From assembly GCA_015056395.1 (NCBI GenBank), contig SVGK01000005.1, positions 1-32,004 on the forward strand: a stretch of 32,004 nt of DNA, read 5' to 3'. The translations under genes were made by a program, and so were the position numbers. This DNA is from Clostridiales bacterium. Lineage in GTDB: Bacteria > Bacillota > Clostridia > Christensenellales > Aristaeellaceae. A model generated the notes under the pieces. It saw only the letters and a list, made by a program, of their open reading frames with translations, was not told where the DNA came from and searched no databases. This document shows, in pieces, positions 23,940 through 31,701 of the stretch (positions are counted from its first letter, which is position 1; each line of letters begins with the position of its first letter).

Positions 23940-24782
23940 ATGAGGCGCATCATCGCTTTGCTGATCGCCGCGCTTATGTGCGCGAGCGCGTGCCTGGCCG
24001 AACAGGTGGACACGTCGCACGTGGCCGATGCGGGCGACAGGATCGCGGCGGAGGACGTGCTCGAACCGGGCATGCAGCCCGTGGCCGCGGAGGCGCTCGC
24101 GGACGGCACGTATGACGTCGCGGTGGACAGCTCGTCTTCGATGTTCAAGATCGCCTCGGCGACGGTCACGAAGGAGGGCGACGCGCTGACGGCGTCGCTC
24201 GTCATCGCGTCGGACAGCTACATGTACCTCTATCCCGGTACGGCCGAAGCGGCGGCGCAGGCCGAAATCGATCAGCTCGTCGCGCCGGAGGCCCTCGGGG
24301 AGGACGGCAACCGCTTCACCTTCGCCATCGACGCGCTGGACGCGCCCGTGGACTGCGCGGCGTTCTCCCGCGCAAAGCAGCAGTGGTACCCGCGCGTGCT
24401 CGTGTTCCGCGCGGACTCTCTGCCCGCGGAGGCCTTCAACAGTGCGGAAGGCGCGGCGCTCGAGGACGGCGCCTACGCCATACCCGTGCGCCTTGAGGGC
24501 GGTTCGGGCCGCACACAGGTCGAGAGCCCGGCACAGGTCATCGTGCAGAACGGCGAGGCCACGGCAAGGCTCGTTTTCAACACGGAGAAGATCGACTTCG
24601 TCATGGTCGGCGATGAGAAGTTCCTGCCCGAATACGAGGACGGGACCGCGGTATTCACGCTGCCGGCCGCGTCGCTTGCGCGGCCCATGGCGGTAGACGT
24701 CGACAGCACGGTGATGAAGCCCGCGACGCTGGTCAGGTACACGCTCAGCTTCGACGCGGATCAGGCCGGACACATCGACTGA
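23940..24782 (+). CDS. Exported two-domain surface protein, putative metal/tetrapyrrole binding
   Basis: This 280-residue protein has a signal sequence (MRRIIALLIAALMCASAC); Cys18 may be lipidated or cleavage may follow CLA. Two beta-sandwich-like domains are visible. The first spans about 54-161 (DGTYDVAVDSSSSMFKIASA ... QQWYPRVLVFRADSLP). The second spans about 176-272 (DGAYAIPVRLEGGSG ... VMVGDEKFLPEY ... TLSFD). Both begin with DG-Y and resemble the NEAT-like domains of clostridial surface proteins found with iron, haem or corrinoid uptake genes. The family name is uncertain. ATG 23940 lies 8 bases after the CbiK-like stop, so the two are co-translated and share B12 control. A terminator follows at 24798. 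Confidence 0.8.
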   Translation: MRRIIALLIAALMCASACLAEQVDTSHVADAGDRIAAEDVLEPGMQPVAAEALADGTYDVAVDSSSSMFKIASATVTKEGDALTASLVIASDSYMYLYPGTAEAAAQAEIDQLVAPEALGEDGNRFTFAIDALDAPVDCAAFSRAKQQWYPRVLVFRADSLPAEAFNSAEGAALEDGAYAIPVRLEGGSGRTQVESPAQVIVQNGEATARLVFNTEKIDFVMVGDEKFLPEYEDGTAVFTLPAASLARPMAVDVDSTVMKPATLVRYTLSFDADQAGHID

Positions 24783-24797
24783 GAGAATGACGGACGC

Positions 24798-24833
24798 ACG
24801 GGGATCTGAACGAGTTTTCGGATCCCCGTTTTT
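24798..24833 (+). terminator. Terminator after the B12-controlled pair
   Basis: ACGGGGATC at 24798-24806 pairs perfectly with GATCCCCGT at 24821-24829, followed by a TTTTT run to 24833. It separates the chelatase unit from the two-component genes. Confidence 0.88.
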
Positions 24834-24864
24834 CAAAAGAACTCTCATTACAAAAGAACGCTCA
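24834..24864 (+). repeat. 14-base direct repeat before the response regulator gene
   Basis: CAAAAGAACTCTCA at 24834-24847 and CAAAAGAACGCTCA at 24851-24864 differ at one base and are spaced by TTA (17-base period). They fill the space between the terminator and the ribosome binding site of the regulator gene, where a promoter or binding site would be expected. No clear -10/-35 pair was found there. Confidence 0.8.
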
Positions 24865-24875
24865 AGGAGGCCCAT

Positions 24876-25556
24876 ATGCGAGTCCTGTTGGTCGAGGATG
24901 AAAAGAACCTCTCCTCCGCGATATGCCGTATGCTCAGGAAGGACAACATACTGGTCGACCCCGTGTACACGGGCACAGACGGCTATGACTATGCGCTTTC
25001 GGGCATATACGACGCGGTGATACTGGATGTGATGCTGCCGGGCATGGACGGCTTCAAGGTGCTTGAGAAGCTTCGCGGCGAGGGCGTCGCCACGCCCGTG
25101 TGCATGCTCACCGCGCGCGCCGGTCTGGACGACCGCGTGCACGGCCTGAACAGCGGCGCGGACTATTACCTGCCCAAGCCCTTCCAGATGGAGGAGCTGC
25201 TGGCCTGCCTGCGCGCGATCACGCGCCGCAAGGACGAGACGCCCGTCATGGCGCTGGCGTTCGGCGACGTTGCGCTCAACCAGGGCGAGGCGAAGCTCAG
25301 CTGCACGGCCACGGGACAGTCCGTGAAGCTGGGTGCGAAGGAGTTCCAGCTGATGGAGCTGTTCCTGCGCAATCCCAGGCAGATACTGCCCAAGGATGTC
25401 ATCATAGAGCGCATATGGGGCTATGAGAGCGACGCGGAATACAACAATCTGGAGGTCTACGTCTCGTTCGTGCGGAAAAAGCTGACGTTCGTGGGCTCGA
25501 AGGTCAAGATCAAGGCCTCGCGCGGCGTGGGCTATTCGCTGGAGGAAGAGGCATGA
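24876..25556 (+). CDS. OmpR/PhoB-family response regulator
   Basis: This is a 226-residue DNA-binding regulator. The receiver domain (1-118) has E7 and D8 of the acidic pocket, the phospho-acceptor D51, T79 and K101 (LPKPF). The C-terminal winged helix (about 130-224) has the family's PKDVIIERIWGYESDAEYN and VSFVRKKL motifs and the KASRGVGYSL end. ATG 24876 follows AAGGAGG by 5 bases. The stop overlaps the kinase start (ATGA). It is likely phosphorylated by that kinase. The signal and the targets are unknown. Its placement next to the B12-controlled genes is suggestive but a terminator lies between. Confidence 0.96.
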   Translation: MRVLLVEDEKNLSSAICRMLRKDNILVDPVYTGTDGYDYALSGIYDAVILDVMLPGMDGFKVLEKLRGEGVATPVCMLTARAGLDDRVHGLNSGADYYLPKPFQMEELLACLRAITRRKDETPVMALAFGDVALNQGEAKLSCTATGQSVKLGAKEFQLMELFLRNPRQILPKDVIIERIWGYESDAEYNNLEVYVSFVRKKLTFVGSKVKIKASRGVGYSLEEEA

Positions 25557-26935
25557 TACGCGCGCTCAGGCGGAGGATGATACTCACCGTACTGGCCGGC
25601 CTTCTGTTGGCCAGCGCGGGCGTCGTGTTCTGCATAAACGCATTGAACCAGCGCGACATACGCACGCAGGTCGAGCAGGTGCTCTCGCTCCTGATCGAAA
25701 ACGGGGGCGAGAGGCCGCTGGGCCGGGGCGGCAGACCGTCGGACGGGAGCTTTTCACAGACGGCGACAAGGCCGCCGCTGCCGGACGACATGGAGGCGCT
25801 GAGCGCCTCGGGCCAGCAGCCGAACGGCATGCAGCCCATGGGGCCGGGATACGGGAACGAGCCGACAGAAAGACGTGATGGCCTCATGAGCCAGCGCCTG
25901 GACGAGGTCAGCCGGGCGGGCATGTCGAACTACTACACGATATGGCTCGACAAGAACGGCACCGTGCAGGACTGGGTCAGCGACCGCGCGGACCTGTACA
26001 CCGACGATGAGATCGCGGATATGGCGGCGCAGGTCTTCGTAAAAGACAGCGCGTCGGGCAATATCGGAAGCCAGTATTTCAAACGCAGCGACGGCGAAGA
26101 CAGCGTGCTGATCGTCGTGGTGGACGCGCGCGTGGAGCAGCAGAACGCGCGGAGCGTGCTGCGCACGACCGCTCTCGCGGCGCTGATCGAGGACATACTG
26201 CTCTCCATCGGGGCGATACTGATCGTCAACAGGCTGATCAGGCCGGTCGACCAGGCGTTCGAAAAGCAGAAGCAGTTCGTATGGGACGCCAGTCACGAGC
26301 TGAAGACGCCGCTTGCGGTCATCTCCGCCAACGCGCAGGTGCTGGAAGGGGAGATCGGGAAAAGCGAGGAGCTTGCGTACATACGCTCCGAGATCGACCG
26401 TTCGGACGCGCTGATACAGAACCTGCTCGCGCTGGCGCGCATGGACAAGGATCCGGGCCGCCAGCCCATGGAGCGCTTCGACATGAGCCGCGCCGTGCTC
26501 AGCGTGGCGCTGCCGTTCGAAAGCGTCGCGTTCGAGGCGGGCCGTACACTCGAGACGGATGTGCCGGAGGGTATATCCGCATTCGGGAACGAAGAGATGG
26601 TCAAGCAGCTTGTGGTGATACTGCTGAGCAACGCTGTCAAGTACTCCGACGACGCAGGCACGATACGCGTCTCGCTGGCCGAGAAGGGGGAAAGGCGTAT
26701 ACTCAGGGTATACAACACCGGCGACGCGATACCCGAGGAGGCGCAGCAAAAGATATTCGACCGCTTCTACCGCGTTGACCAGTCCCACAATTCCGAAAAG
26801 CCCGGCAGCGGGCTGGGGCTGGCCATCGCAAAGAGCATCGTGGAGATACACAAGGGGCGGATCGACGTGACCAGCGCGCCCGAGCAGGGCACGACGTTCA
26901 CGGTGACGCTGCCGGGAAGGGGAGGAAGGAGTTAG
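25553..26935 (+). CDS. Membrane sensor histidine kinase
   Basis: This 460-residue kinase has two membrane helices (about 8-30 and 204-226). The extracytoplasmic part between them begins with a Gly/Pro/Gln/Met-rich low-complexity stretch (52-105) and continues with a compact sensing domain. The H box contains H248 (WDASHELKTPLAV), the N box N360 (LLSNAVKYSDD), and the ATP-binding G boxes include VYNTGD and GSGLGLAI (418-425). No PAS or complete HAMP domain is seen. It overlaps the response regulator gene by 4 bases and phosphorylates it by family rule. Its TAG stop lies inside a heptanucleotide repeat array, so the last residues may have been altered by repeat insertion. Confidence 0.95.
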   Translation: MIRALRRRMILTVLAGLLLASAGVVFCINALNQRDIRTQVEQVLSLLIENGGERPLGRGGRPSDGSFSQTATRPPLPDDMEALSASGQQPNGMQPMGPGYGNEPTERRDGLMSQRLDEVSRAGMSNYYTIWLDKNGTVQDWVSDRADLYTDDEIADMAAQVFVKDSASGNIGSQYFKRSDGEDSVLIVVVDARVEQQNARSVLRTTALAALIEDILLSIGAILIVNRLIRPVDQAFEKQKQFVWDASHELKTPLAVISANAQVLEGEIGKSEELAYIRSEIDRSDALIQNLLALARMDKDPGRQPMERFDMSRAVLSVALPFESVAFEAGRTLETDVPEGISAFGNEEMVKQLVVILLSNAVKYSDDAGTIRVSLAEKGERRILRVYNTGDAIPEEAQQKIFDRFYRVDQSHNSEKPGSGLGLAIAKSIVEIHKGRIDVTSAPEQGTTFTVTLPGRGGRS

Positions 26936-26962
26936 GAGTTAGGAGTGAGGAGTTAGGAGTTG
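26928..26962 (+). repeat. Five GGAGTTA-type heptanucleotide repeats
   Basis: GGAGTTA, GGAGTTA, GGAGTGA, GGAGTTA and GGAGTTG run head to tail from 26928 to 26962. The first unit contains the TAG stop of the histidine kinase gene. Similar short arrays are known in intergenic regions of several bacterial groups. Confidence 0.92.
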
Positions 26963-27042
26963 GATGGCTGGGTCAGGAGTGATGTGATGCTGACCTGTTG
27001 ACTTCCGGTCGGACAGGATCGGTCTTACCATGGGCACTATTG

Positions 27043-27066
27043 ATTCTGAATTCTTAATTCTGAATT
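27043..27066 (+). repeat. Three ATTCTGA-type heptanucleotide repeats
   Basis: ATTCTGA, ATTCTTA and ATTCTGA run from 27043 to 27063, with the start of a fourth unit (ATT) to 27066. They lie 80 bases after the GGAGTTA array. The DNA between (26963-27042) has no gene or recognisable structure. Confidence 0.88.
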
Positions 27067-27069
27067 GAA

Positions 27070-27113
27070 GGCCAAGCGCCGCGCACGATGATCGTCGTGC
27101 GCGGCGCTTGGCC
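27070..27113. terminator. 19-bp perfect hairpin between convergent genes
   Basis: Bases 27070-27088 and 27095-27113 are perfectly complementary with a 6-base loop. The arm ends 1 base from the GH3 stop on the minus strand. A T-rich sequence is weak on both sides (minus: TTCAATTC; plus: GTTATC), so termination may rely on stem strength. It probably serves both the histidine kinase and GH3 transcripts. Confidence 0.75.
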
Positions 27114-27114
27114 G

Positions 27115-29337
27115 TTATCCCAGCCTCTTCCCATCGAACCCTATGCCGAAGCCGTAGTCATAGGCGTTGCCCTGTTCATCCGTGTAGACATCCAGGTCGA
27201 GCGCCCTGTCCTCCGCGTGCTGTTCGACGGTGGCCATGTCGCGCGGCAGCTGGAACGGGAGCCGACCGCGCGGCTGACAGCGTCCGAACACGATGTCCAG
27301 CACCGCCTCGCGCGACACGCCGAATTCCGCCACGATGGCGTCCGCCTCCGCCTCGAATTCGGAGACGACCATGGGGTTGTTCATGGTCTCCACCACGATC
27401 ACGGGCTTGCCCGCCATGGCCCTGCGCGTATCGAGTATGTTGTCCAGGTCGGACTCGTTCACCGCGATGTTCGTCTTGCCGCGGTAGCTCCTGTCGGTGA
27501 AGCTCTCGCGGAAGTCGCCGCCGGCGATGCTCGGCTTGCGCGCCTCTGTGGCGGTGTAGGGCCTGTACTGCAGGGTCAGCGGCAGATAGCCGTTGCCGCC
27601 GCTCGCGGCGTCCTCGGGGGAGTAGGGGTCGCTGGCGGGGCTCTCGGCGAACACGATGGCCACATCCGCCTCTTCGGGCGTGGGTACGCGCACGCCGTAG
27701 CGCGCGATCACGTCGTCCGTCACGGGGTCGTCCTCGCGCGCGGGCACTTCGCTCCTGAAGAAGCTCTTGGTCGCCCTGAGTCTGCGCCCGGGCACATAGA
27801 CCTTGAGGCCTTCCTTCAGCGGCAGCGCGCCGCCCTTGTTCTTGAGCAGCACGACGCTCTTGAGCTGCGCCTCATAGCCGTGACGGCGGAATTCCTCGTT
27901 GCCCACGATGCGCGCGGAGGCCGCGGGGTCCAGGTAGGGATCCTCGAACAGTCCGCAGTGGAATATGTTCACCAGCAGGCGCGCGGCCGATTCGCGGAAG
28001 CGGGCGTCCATCACGTCCCTGCCATACCGTTCGCAGCCTATCCTGTATGCTTCGATCAGGGGCACAGGGTCGTTGTTGCCGCCGAACTGGTCCACGCCGT
28101 TCATGAGTATGCGCAGGTGGCGTTCGGCCGTGGTGAGATTCTGCACGTTGTAGCAGCGGCTGCCGAACGAATCCATCACCGGCGCGGGGTCGCCCGTGAT
28201 GCCCCAGTCCGTGCAGATGATGCCGTCGAAGCCCGCCTCGCCGCGCAGGCGCTGTGTGATGATGTTGCGGCTGTAGGAGTTCCCGACGTTCTGCCCGTCC
28301 GTGTCGTCAAATCCCCACGAGACCGTGTAATAGGGCATGACGGCCGATGCGCACTTCGTCGGGCCGTCCAGCCTGAAGGCCGCCTCCGTGAAGGGCTTCA
28401 TGTGCTCCGCCGCGTTGCCGGAGGGATACACCGCGTAGGCGCCGAAGGGATAGTGCGCGTCGCGCCCGCCCTCGCCGGTGCCGCCGCCCGGCCAGTGCTT
28501 GACCATGGTGTTGACGGATTCGCGCCCCCAGCCGTCCGACGCGCCTTCGGTGGTCTGCATGCCGTCGCAATAGGCGCGCACCAGCGGTAGCACGTCCTCC
28601 GTCACGGAACCCAGCGTGTCCTGAAGCCGCATCCAGCGCGGCTCGGTGGACAGGTCGATCTGCGGACCCAGCGCCGTGGTGATGCCCAGCGCACGGTATT
28701 CGATCGAGGCGTCGTGCGCGAACTGCCGGACGACGTCCGGATCGAAGCACGACGCGAAGCCTATGCCCTCCGGCCAACGGCTCACGTCGGAGCCGGCGTT
28801 CTTGTATTCGGCGGAGGCGTGCCGCGCGCCGCTCCTGGGATCTGAGGAGATGTTCACGGGTATGGCGTGCGGCTGTGCCTCCGCGAGCGCCTGCAGGGCG
28901 TTGCTCCAGCGCGCCGACGTGTCCGCGTCGCGCACGGCGCTCATCAGTATGTGGCGTATGTGGTCCTTCTGTATCAGCAGCTTCTGCTGGTCCGAGAGCG
29001 CGTAGGGCGGCACGCCCGCTTCTTCGTATTCTTTTCCGCCGTATGTGCCGCGGAAGGGCATGCCCGCGCGCGGCGGGACCATCTGATGCGAGGAATAGAG
29101 CATCAGCCCCGCTATCTCCTCTATGGTCATGCGCGCGGATAGGTCCTTCGCGCGCTCCTTCGCGGGCAGTCGCCAGTCCTCATAGGGAAGGAGCGTGCCC
29201 GTGCGCTCGTGGTCCTTGAAGAAGAGGCCGTCCTGCTCGATGATCGAAACGCCGGAGCCCTCGGCGAGGCCCAGGTCGGGACCGCCCTCCTGCGAGACGA
29301 TGCGTATGCCGCCGGACGTGATGTCCTTTGTGATCAT
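27115..29337 (-). CDS. Glycoside hydrolase family 3 (beta-glucosidase-like)
   Basis: This 740-residue enzyme has no signal peptide and probably releases terminal beta-linked glucose or xylose from imported oligosaccharides. The N-terminal TIM barrel (about 55-400) holds KHWPGGG (280-286) and the nucleophile D377 (IICTDWG). The second alpha/beta-sandwich domain (about 480-715) contains the flexible acid/base region. The C-terminus ends DYGFGIGFDGKRLG and does not show a fibronectin-III domain. ATG 29337 follows AAAGGAG with a longish spacing (11 bases) and lies 6 bases after the U32 gene stop, so it is the last gene of that operon. Exact acid/base residue and substrate not determined. Confidence 0.92.
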   Translation of the reverse strand: MITKDITSGGIRIVSQEGGPDLGLAEGSGVSIIEQDGLFFKDHERTGTLLPYEDWRLPAKERAKDLSARMTIEEIAGLMLYSSHQMVPPRAGMPFRGTYGGKEYEEAGVPPYALSDQQKLLIQKDHIRHILMSAVRDADTSARWSNALQALAEAQPHAIPVNISSDPRSGARHASAEYKNAGSDVSRWPEGIGFASCFDPDVVRQFAHDASIEYRALGITTALGPQIDLSTEPRWMRLQDTLGSVTEDVLPLVRAYCDGMQTTEGASDGWGRESVNTMVKHWPGGGTGEGGRDAHYPFGAYAVYPSGNAAEHMKPFTEAAFRLDGPTKCASAVMPYYTVSWGFDDTDGQNVGNSYSRNIITQRLRGEAGFDGIICTDWGITGDPAPVMDSFGSRCYNVQNLTTAERHLRILMNGVDQFGGNNDPVPLIEAYRIGCERYGRDVMDARFRESAARLLVNIFHCGLFEDPYLDPAASARIVGNEEFRRHGYEAQLKSVVLLKNKGGALPLKEGLKVYVPGRRLRATKSFFRSEVPAREDDPVTDDVIARYGVRVPTPEEADVAIVFAESPASDPYSPEDAASGGNGYLPLTLQYRPYTATEARKPSIAGGDFRESFTDRSYRGKTNIAVNESDLDNILDTRRAMAGKPVIVVETMNNPMVVSEFEAEADAIVAEFGVSREAVLDIVFGRCQPRGRLPFQLPRDMATVEQHAEDRALDLDVYTDEQGNAYDYGFGIGFDGKRLG

Positions 29338-29343
29338 TGTGCG

Positions 29344-30552
29344 TCACGCTCCTTTTCCTTCGTCTGTGCGTATGCGCAGGAAGTCGCCCCTTTCGAGCGC
29401 GGCTTCCGCGATGAGTCCATATGTCCTGTCGGGCACGGCCGCTTCATCGACGGCGTTCCCGTCACCGTCCAAAAGCCCGTCGACGACGAGCTTCGTACCC
29501 AGCGTGCGCGGCGAGAGTATCTCCAATACGTCGCCCTTCTTTATCCTGTTGCGCAGCCGTACCATCGTCACGCCGTTGCGCGTATCTTCAAGCACGTTCG
29601 CTACGAAGCGGCAGTCGGCGATGTAGACGCCCTGGTCGCCCGCATGCCGCCTGAGCTCGCCGAAGTAAAAGCCCGAGGAATAGGGGCGGTGGCTGGCCGA
29701 ATCCAGCTCCGCCTGCAGCGCGCCTGTGTCCGGATATCCGTCGAGCCTGCGCCTGTAGGCGTTCACGACCGTGGCGACATAGTAGGGCGACTTCATGCGC
29801 CCCTCGATCTTGAACGAGGTCACGCCCGCTGCGGCGATGCTGTCGATGAAACCAAGCGCGTTCAGGTCGAACGAGCTCAGTATCGCCATGCCCCGATCGT
29901 CTTCCTCGACCGGGAAGAACTGCCCGGGGCGCTTCTCCTCCATCAGATGGTATGTCCATCGGCAGGGCTGCGTGCACGCGCCCCTGTTGGCGCTTCGGCC
30001 GGTCAGCGCGGCGGAGATCATGCACCGCCCGGAATAGGCCATGCACATCGCGCCGTGCACGAAGGCCTCGAGTTCGATGTCCGGCGCGCGCCTGTGCAGC
30101 GCTTCGATCTGCTTTAGCGTCATCTCGCGTCCCAGCACCACGCGCGCCGCGCCCATGTCCCGATAAGTGAGCGCCGCCTCGGCGTTCAGGCAGTTCGCCT
30201 GCGTGCTCACGTGCACGGGCAGGCGCGGTTCCGTGCGGCGGATCGCGCGTATCGCCCCCAGGTCCGCGACGATCGCGGCGTCCGTGCCCGCTTCATGGAG
30301 CGCCTGCGCGTAGTCGCCTAGCGCGTGAATGTCCTGGTCGTCGCAGAAGGCGTTCACGGTCACGTACAGCTTCCTTCCGAGCGCGTGCGCCCTCTTGGCC
30401 GCTTCGGCGACGCCCTCCATCGAAAAGCCCGCCTTCGCGGCGCGCAGCTGAAGCTTAGGACCGCCGATATAAACGGCGTCCGCGCCGAAGCGCAGCGCCG
30501 TTTCGAGCGCCTCCATGTCGCCGGCAGGCGCCAGCAGCTCAGTGGAAGGCAT
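29344..30552 (-). CDS. U32 family protein (collagenase-like peptidase / RNA hydroxylation type)
   Basis: This 402-residue cytoplasmic protein has the full U32 signature EAFVHGAMCMAYSGRCMIS at 162-180. A further Cys pair is in GACTQPCRW (193 and 197), and these probably bind an iron-sulfur cluster. The family was described as collagenase-like, but well-studied members (TrhP/YegQ, RlhA/YdcP) introduce hydroxyls in tRNA U34 or 23S rRNA, which is the more likely role. The start is ATG 30552, sharing one base with the TGA of the DUF624 gene (TGATG); the TTG just upstream is less likely. The C-terminal beta-barrel (about 320-402) is present. Confidence 0.9.
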   Translation of the reverse strand: MPSTELLAPAGDMEALETALRFGADAVYIGGPKLQLRAAKAGFSMEGVAEAAKRAHALGRKLYVTVNAFCDDQDIHALGDYAQALHEAGTDAAIVADLGAIRAIRRTEPRLPVHVSTQANCLNAEAALTYRDMGAARVVLGREMTLKQIEALHRRAPDIELEAFVHGAMCMAYSGRCMISAALTGRSANRGACTQPCRWTYHLMEEKRPGQFFPVEEDDRGMAILSSFDLNALGFIDSIAAAGVTSFKIEGRMKSPYYVATVVNAYRRRLDGYPDTGALQAELDSASHRPYSSGFYFGELRRHAGDQGVYIADCRFVANVLEDTRNGVTMVRLRNRIKKGDVLEILSPRTLGTKLVVDGLLDGDGNAVDEAAVPDRTYGLIAEAALERGDFLRIRTDEGKGA

Positions 30553-31475
30553 CAATCCTCATCATCCTCCGGCAGATACACCGTGTCGTCCCAGTCCTCC
30601 GGGCGCAGACCTATGTTGGTCTCCGCGCCCTCGATCCTCTCGTTCAGGTACTTTTCACAGATCGCGTTGGCATAGGAGCACGTGATCAGCATGTTGAAGG
30701 CGACCAGGAACACGAAATAGAGCAGCACCAGCACCAGCAGCACGTGCAGCTGTATCGAGGGCACGATCAGCGCAAGGCCCAGCGCGATGGCGGGCACCAC
30801 CAGCGTGAGCAGCCGCACGCCGATCGCGCGCGGCAGGCTGCCAAGCGTGATCAGTATCGAGTTGCGCAGCAGGTTCTTGACGCTCAGGTCGTAGGTGACC
30901 ATCATCATGTAGATGACCATCTCGACCAGGTTCCAGACCATGGCGATCATCAAAAGCATGCCCAGCGGCACGACCCATACGACGCTCTGCGCGAGCATGG
31001 ACGAGTAGAACACGAAGCCTATGTAGGTCAGGAAAGGCATCACGCCGCTGATCAGCGAGACCACAAGCGACTGCTTCCAGTTGTTGCGCACCGCCTCCCA
31101 GAAGTCGCTCCAGAAGAAGCTGTGCTGGTCGCGCGCCCAGTTGCGCACCACGTATGTGGCGCCGGCGGTGAACGGGCCCGTGATCAGTATGCAGGGGATC
31201 AGGAGCATCAGCCATGTCGAGATGTAGCTCTGCACGCTTGCGCCCATCAGGGCCGCCTCGTCCGTGAGCGGCAGCAGCGCGATGAACGACCAAATGACTG
31301 CCGGCAGCCAGAACACCATGTACAGCAGGTTCATGCCGAAGAGCGCGCCCCAGTTGACCTTGAACACGGCGCCGAACAGCTCGAACCTGTTTTTCGGCAT
31401 GTCGGATATGGTGTAATCCTTTTGACCGGCCTTGCCGTACATATAGTTGTTCATCATGTTTCCGAAGAAGCCCAT
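30552..31475 (-). CDS. DUF624 (YesL-like) membrane protein
   Basis: This 307-residue protein has about six membrane helices. Its first 40 residues are polar (MGFFGNMMNNYMYGKAG...), followed by helices such as GMNLLYMVFWLPAVIWSFIA and LISGVMPFLTYIGFVFYS, and an acidic tail ending PEDDED. The layout fits DUF624/YesL proteins, often found near sugar uptake or two-component genes, with unknown function. The frame is open far upstream, but ATG 31475 follows AAAGGTGG and lies downstream of a good promoter. It is the first gene of the operon with U32 and GH3. Confidence 0.82.
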   Translation of the reverse strand: MGFFGNMMNNYMYGKAGQKDYTISDMPKNRFELFGAVFKVNWGALFGMNLLYMVFWLPAVIWSFIALLPLTDEAALMGASVQSYISTWLMLLIPCILITGPFTAGATYVVRNWARDQHSFFWSDFWEAVRNNWKQSLVVSLISGVMPFLTYIGFVFYSSMLAQSVVWVVPLGMLLMIAMVWNLVEMVIYMMMVTYDLSVKNLLRNSILITLGSLPRAIGVRLLTLVVPAIALGLALIVPSIQLHVLLVLVLLYFVFLVAFNMLITCSYANAICEKYLNERIEGAETNIGLRPEDWDDTVYLPEDDED

Positions 31476-31509
31476 GGCGCATGACCACCTTTCAATCACG
31501 TCTATTGTG

Positions 31510-31538
31510 AGTATAACAGAACTGGACGTGGATTGCAA
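31510..31538 (-). promoter_or_regulatory. Promoter of the DUF624-U32-GH3 operon
   Basis: TTGCAA at 31538-31533, 17 bases, TATACT at 31515-31510 on the minus strand, 35 bases before ATG 31475. Confidence 0.87.
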
Positions 31539-31629
31539 GAACAAATCCATTATCGCGCGAAAGGCGTGAACAGCGCGTGAACAGATTGGAAATTCGACGA
31601 TTTTGCGATGATAATTCAGCAAAACAACG

Positions 31630-31658
31630 TTGACCGTGCCGTTTCGATGTGCTAAAAT
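31630..31658 (+). promoter_or_regulatory. Promoter of the L,D-transpeptidase gene
   Basis: TTGACC at 31630-31635, 17 bases, TAAAAT at 31653-31658, divergent from the DUF624 operon promoter. Confidence 0.82.
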
Positions 31659-31701
31659 GAAGCGCAGTTGTGAAGACATATGCATTTCGGGAGGTATCTC
31701 T

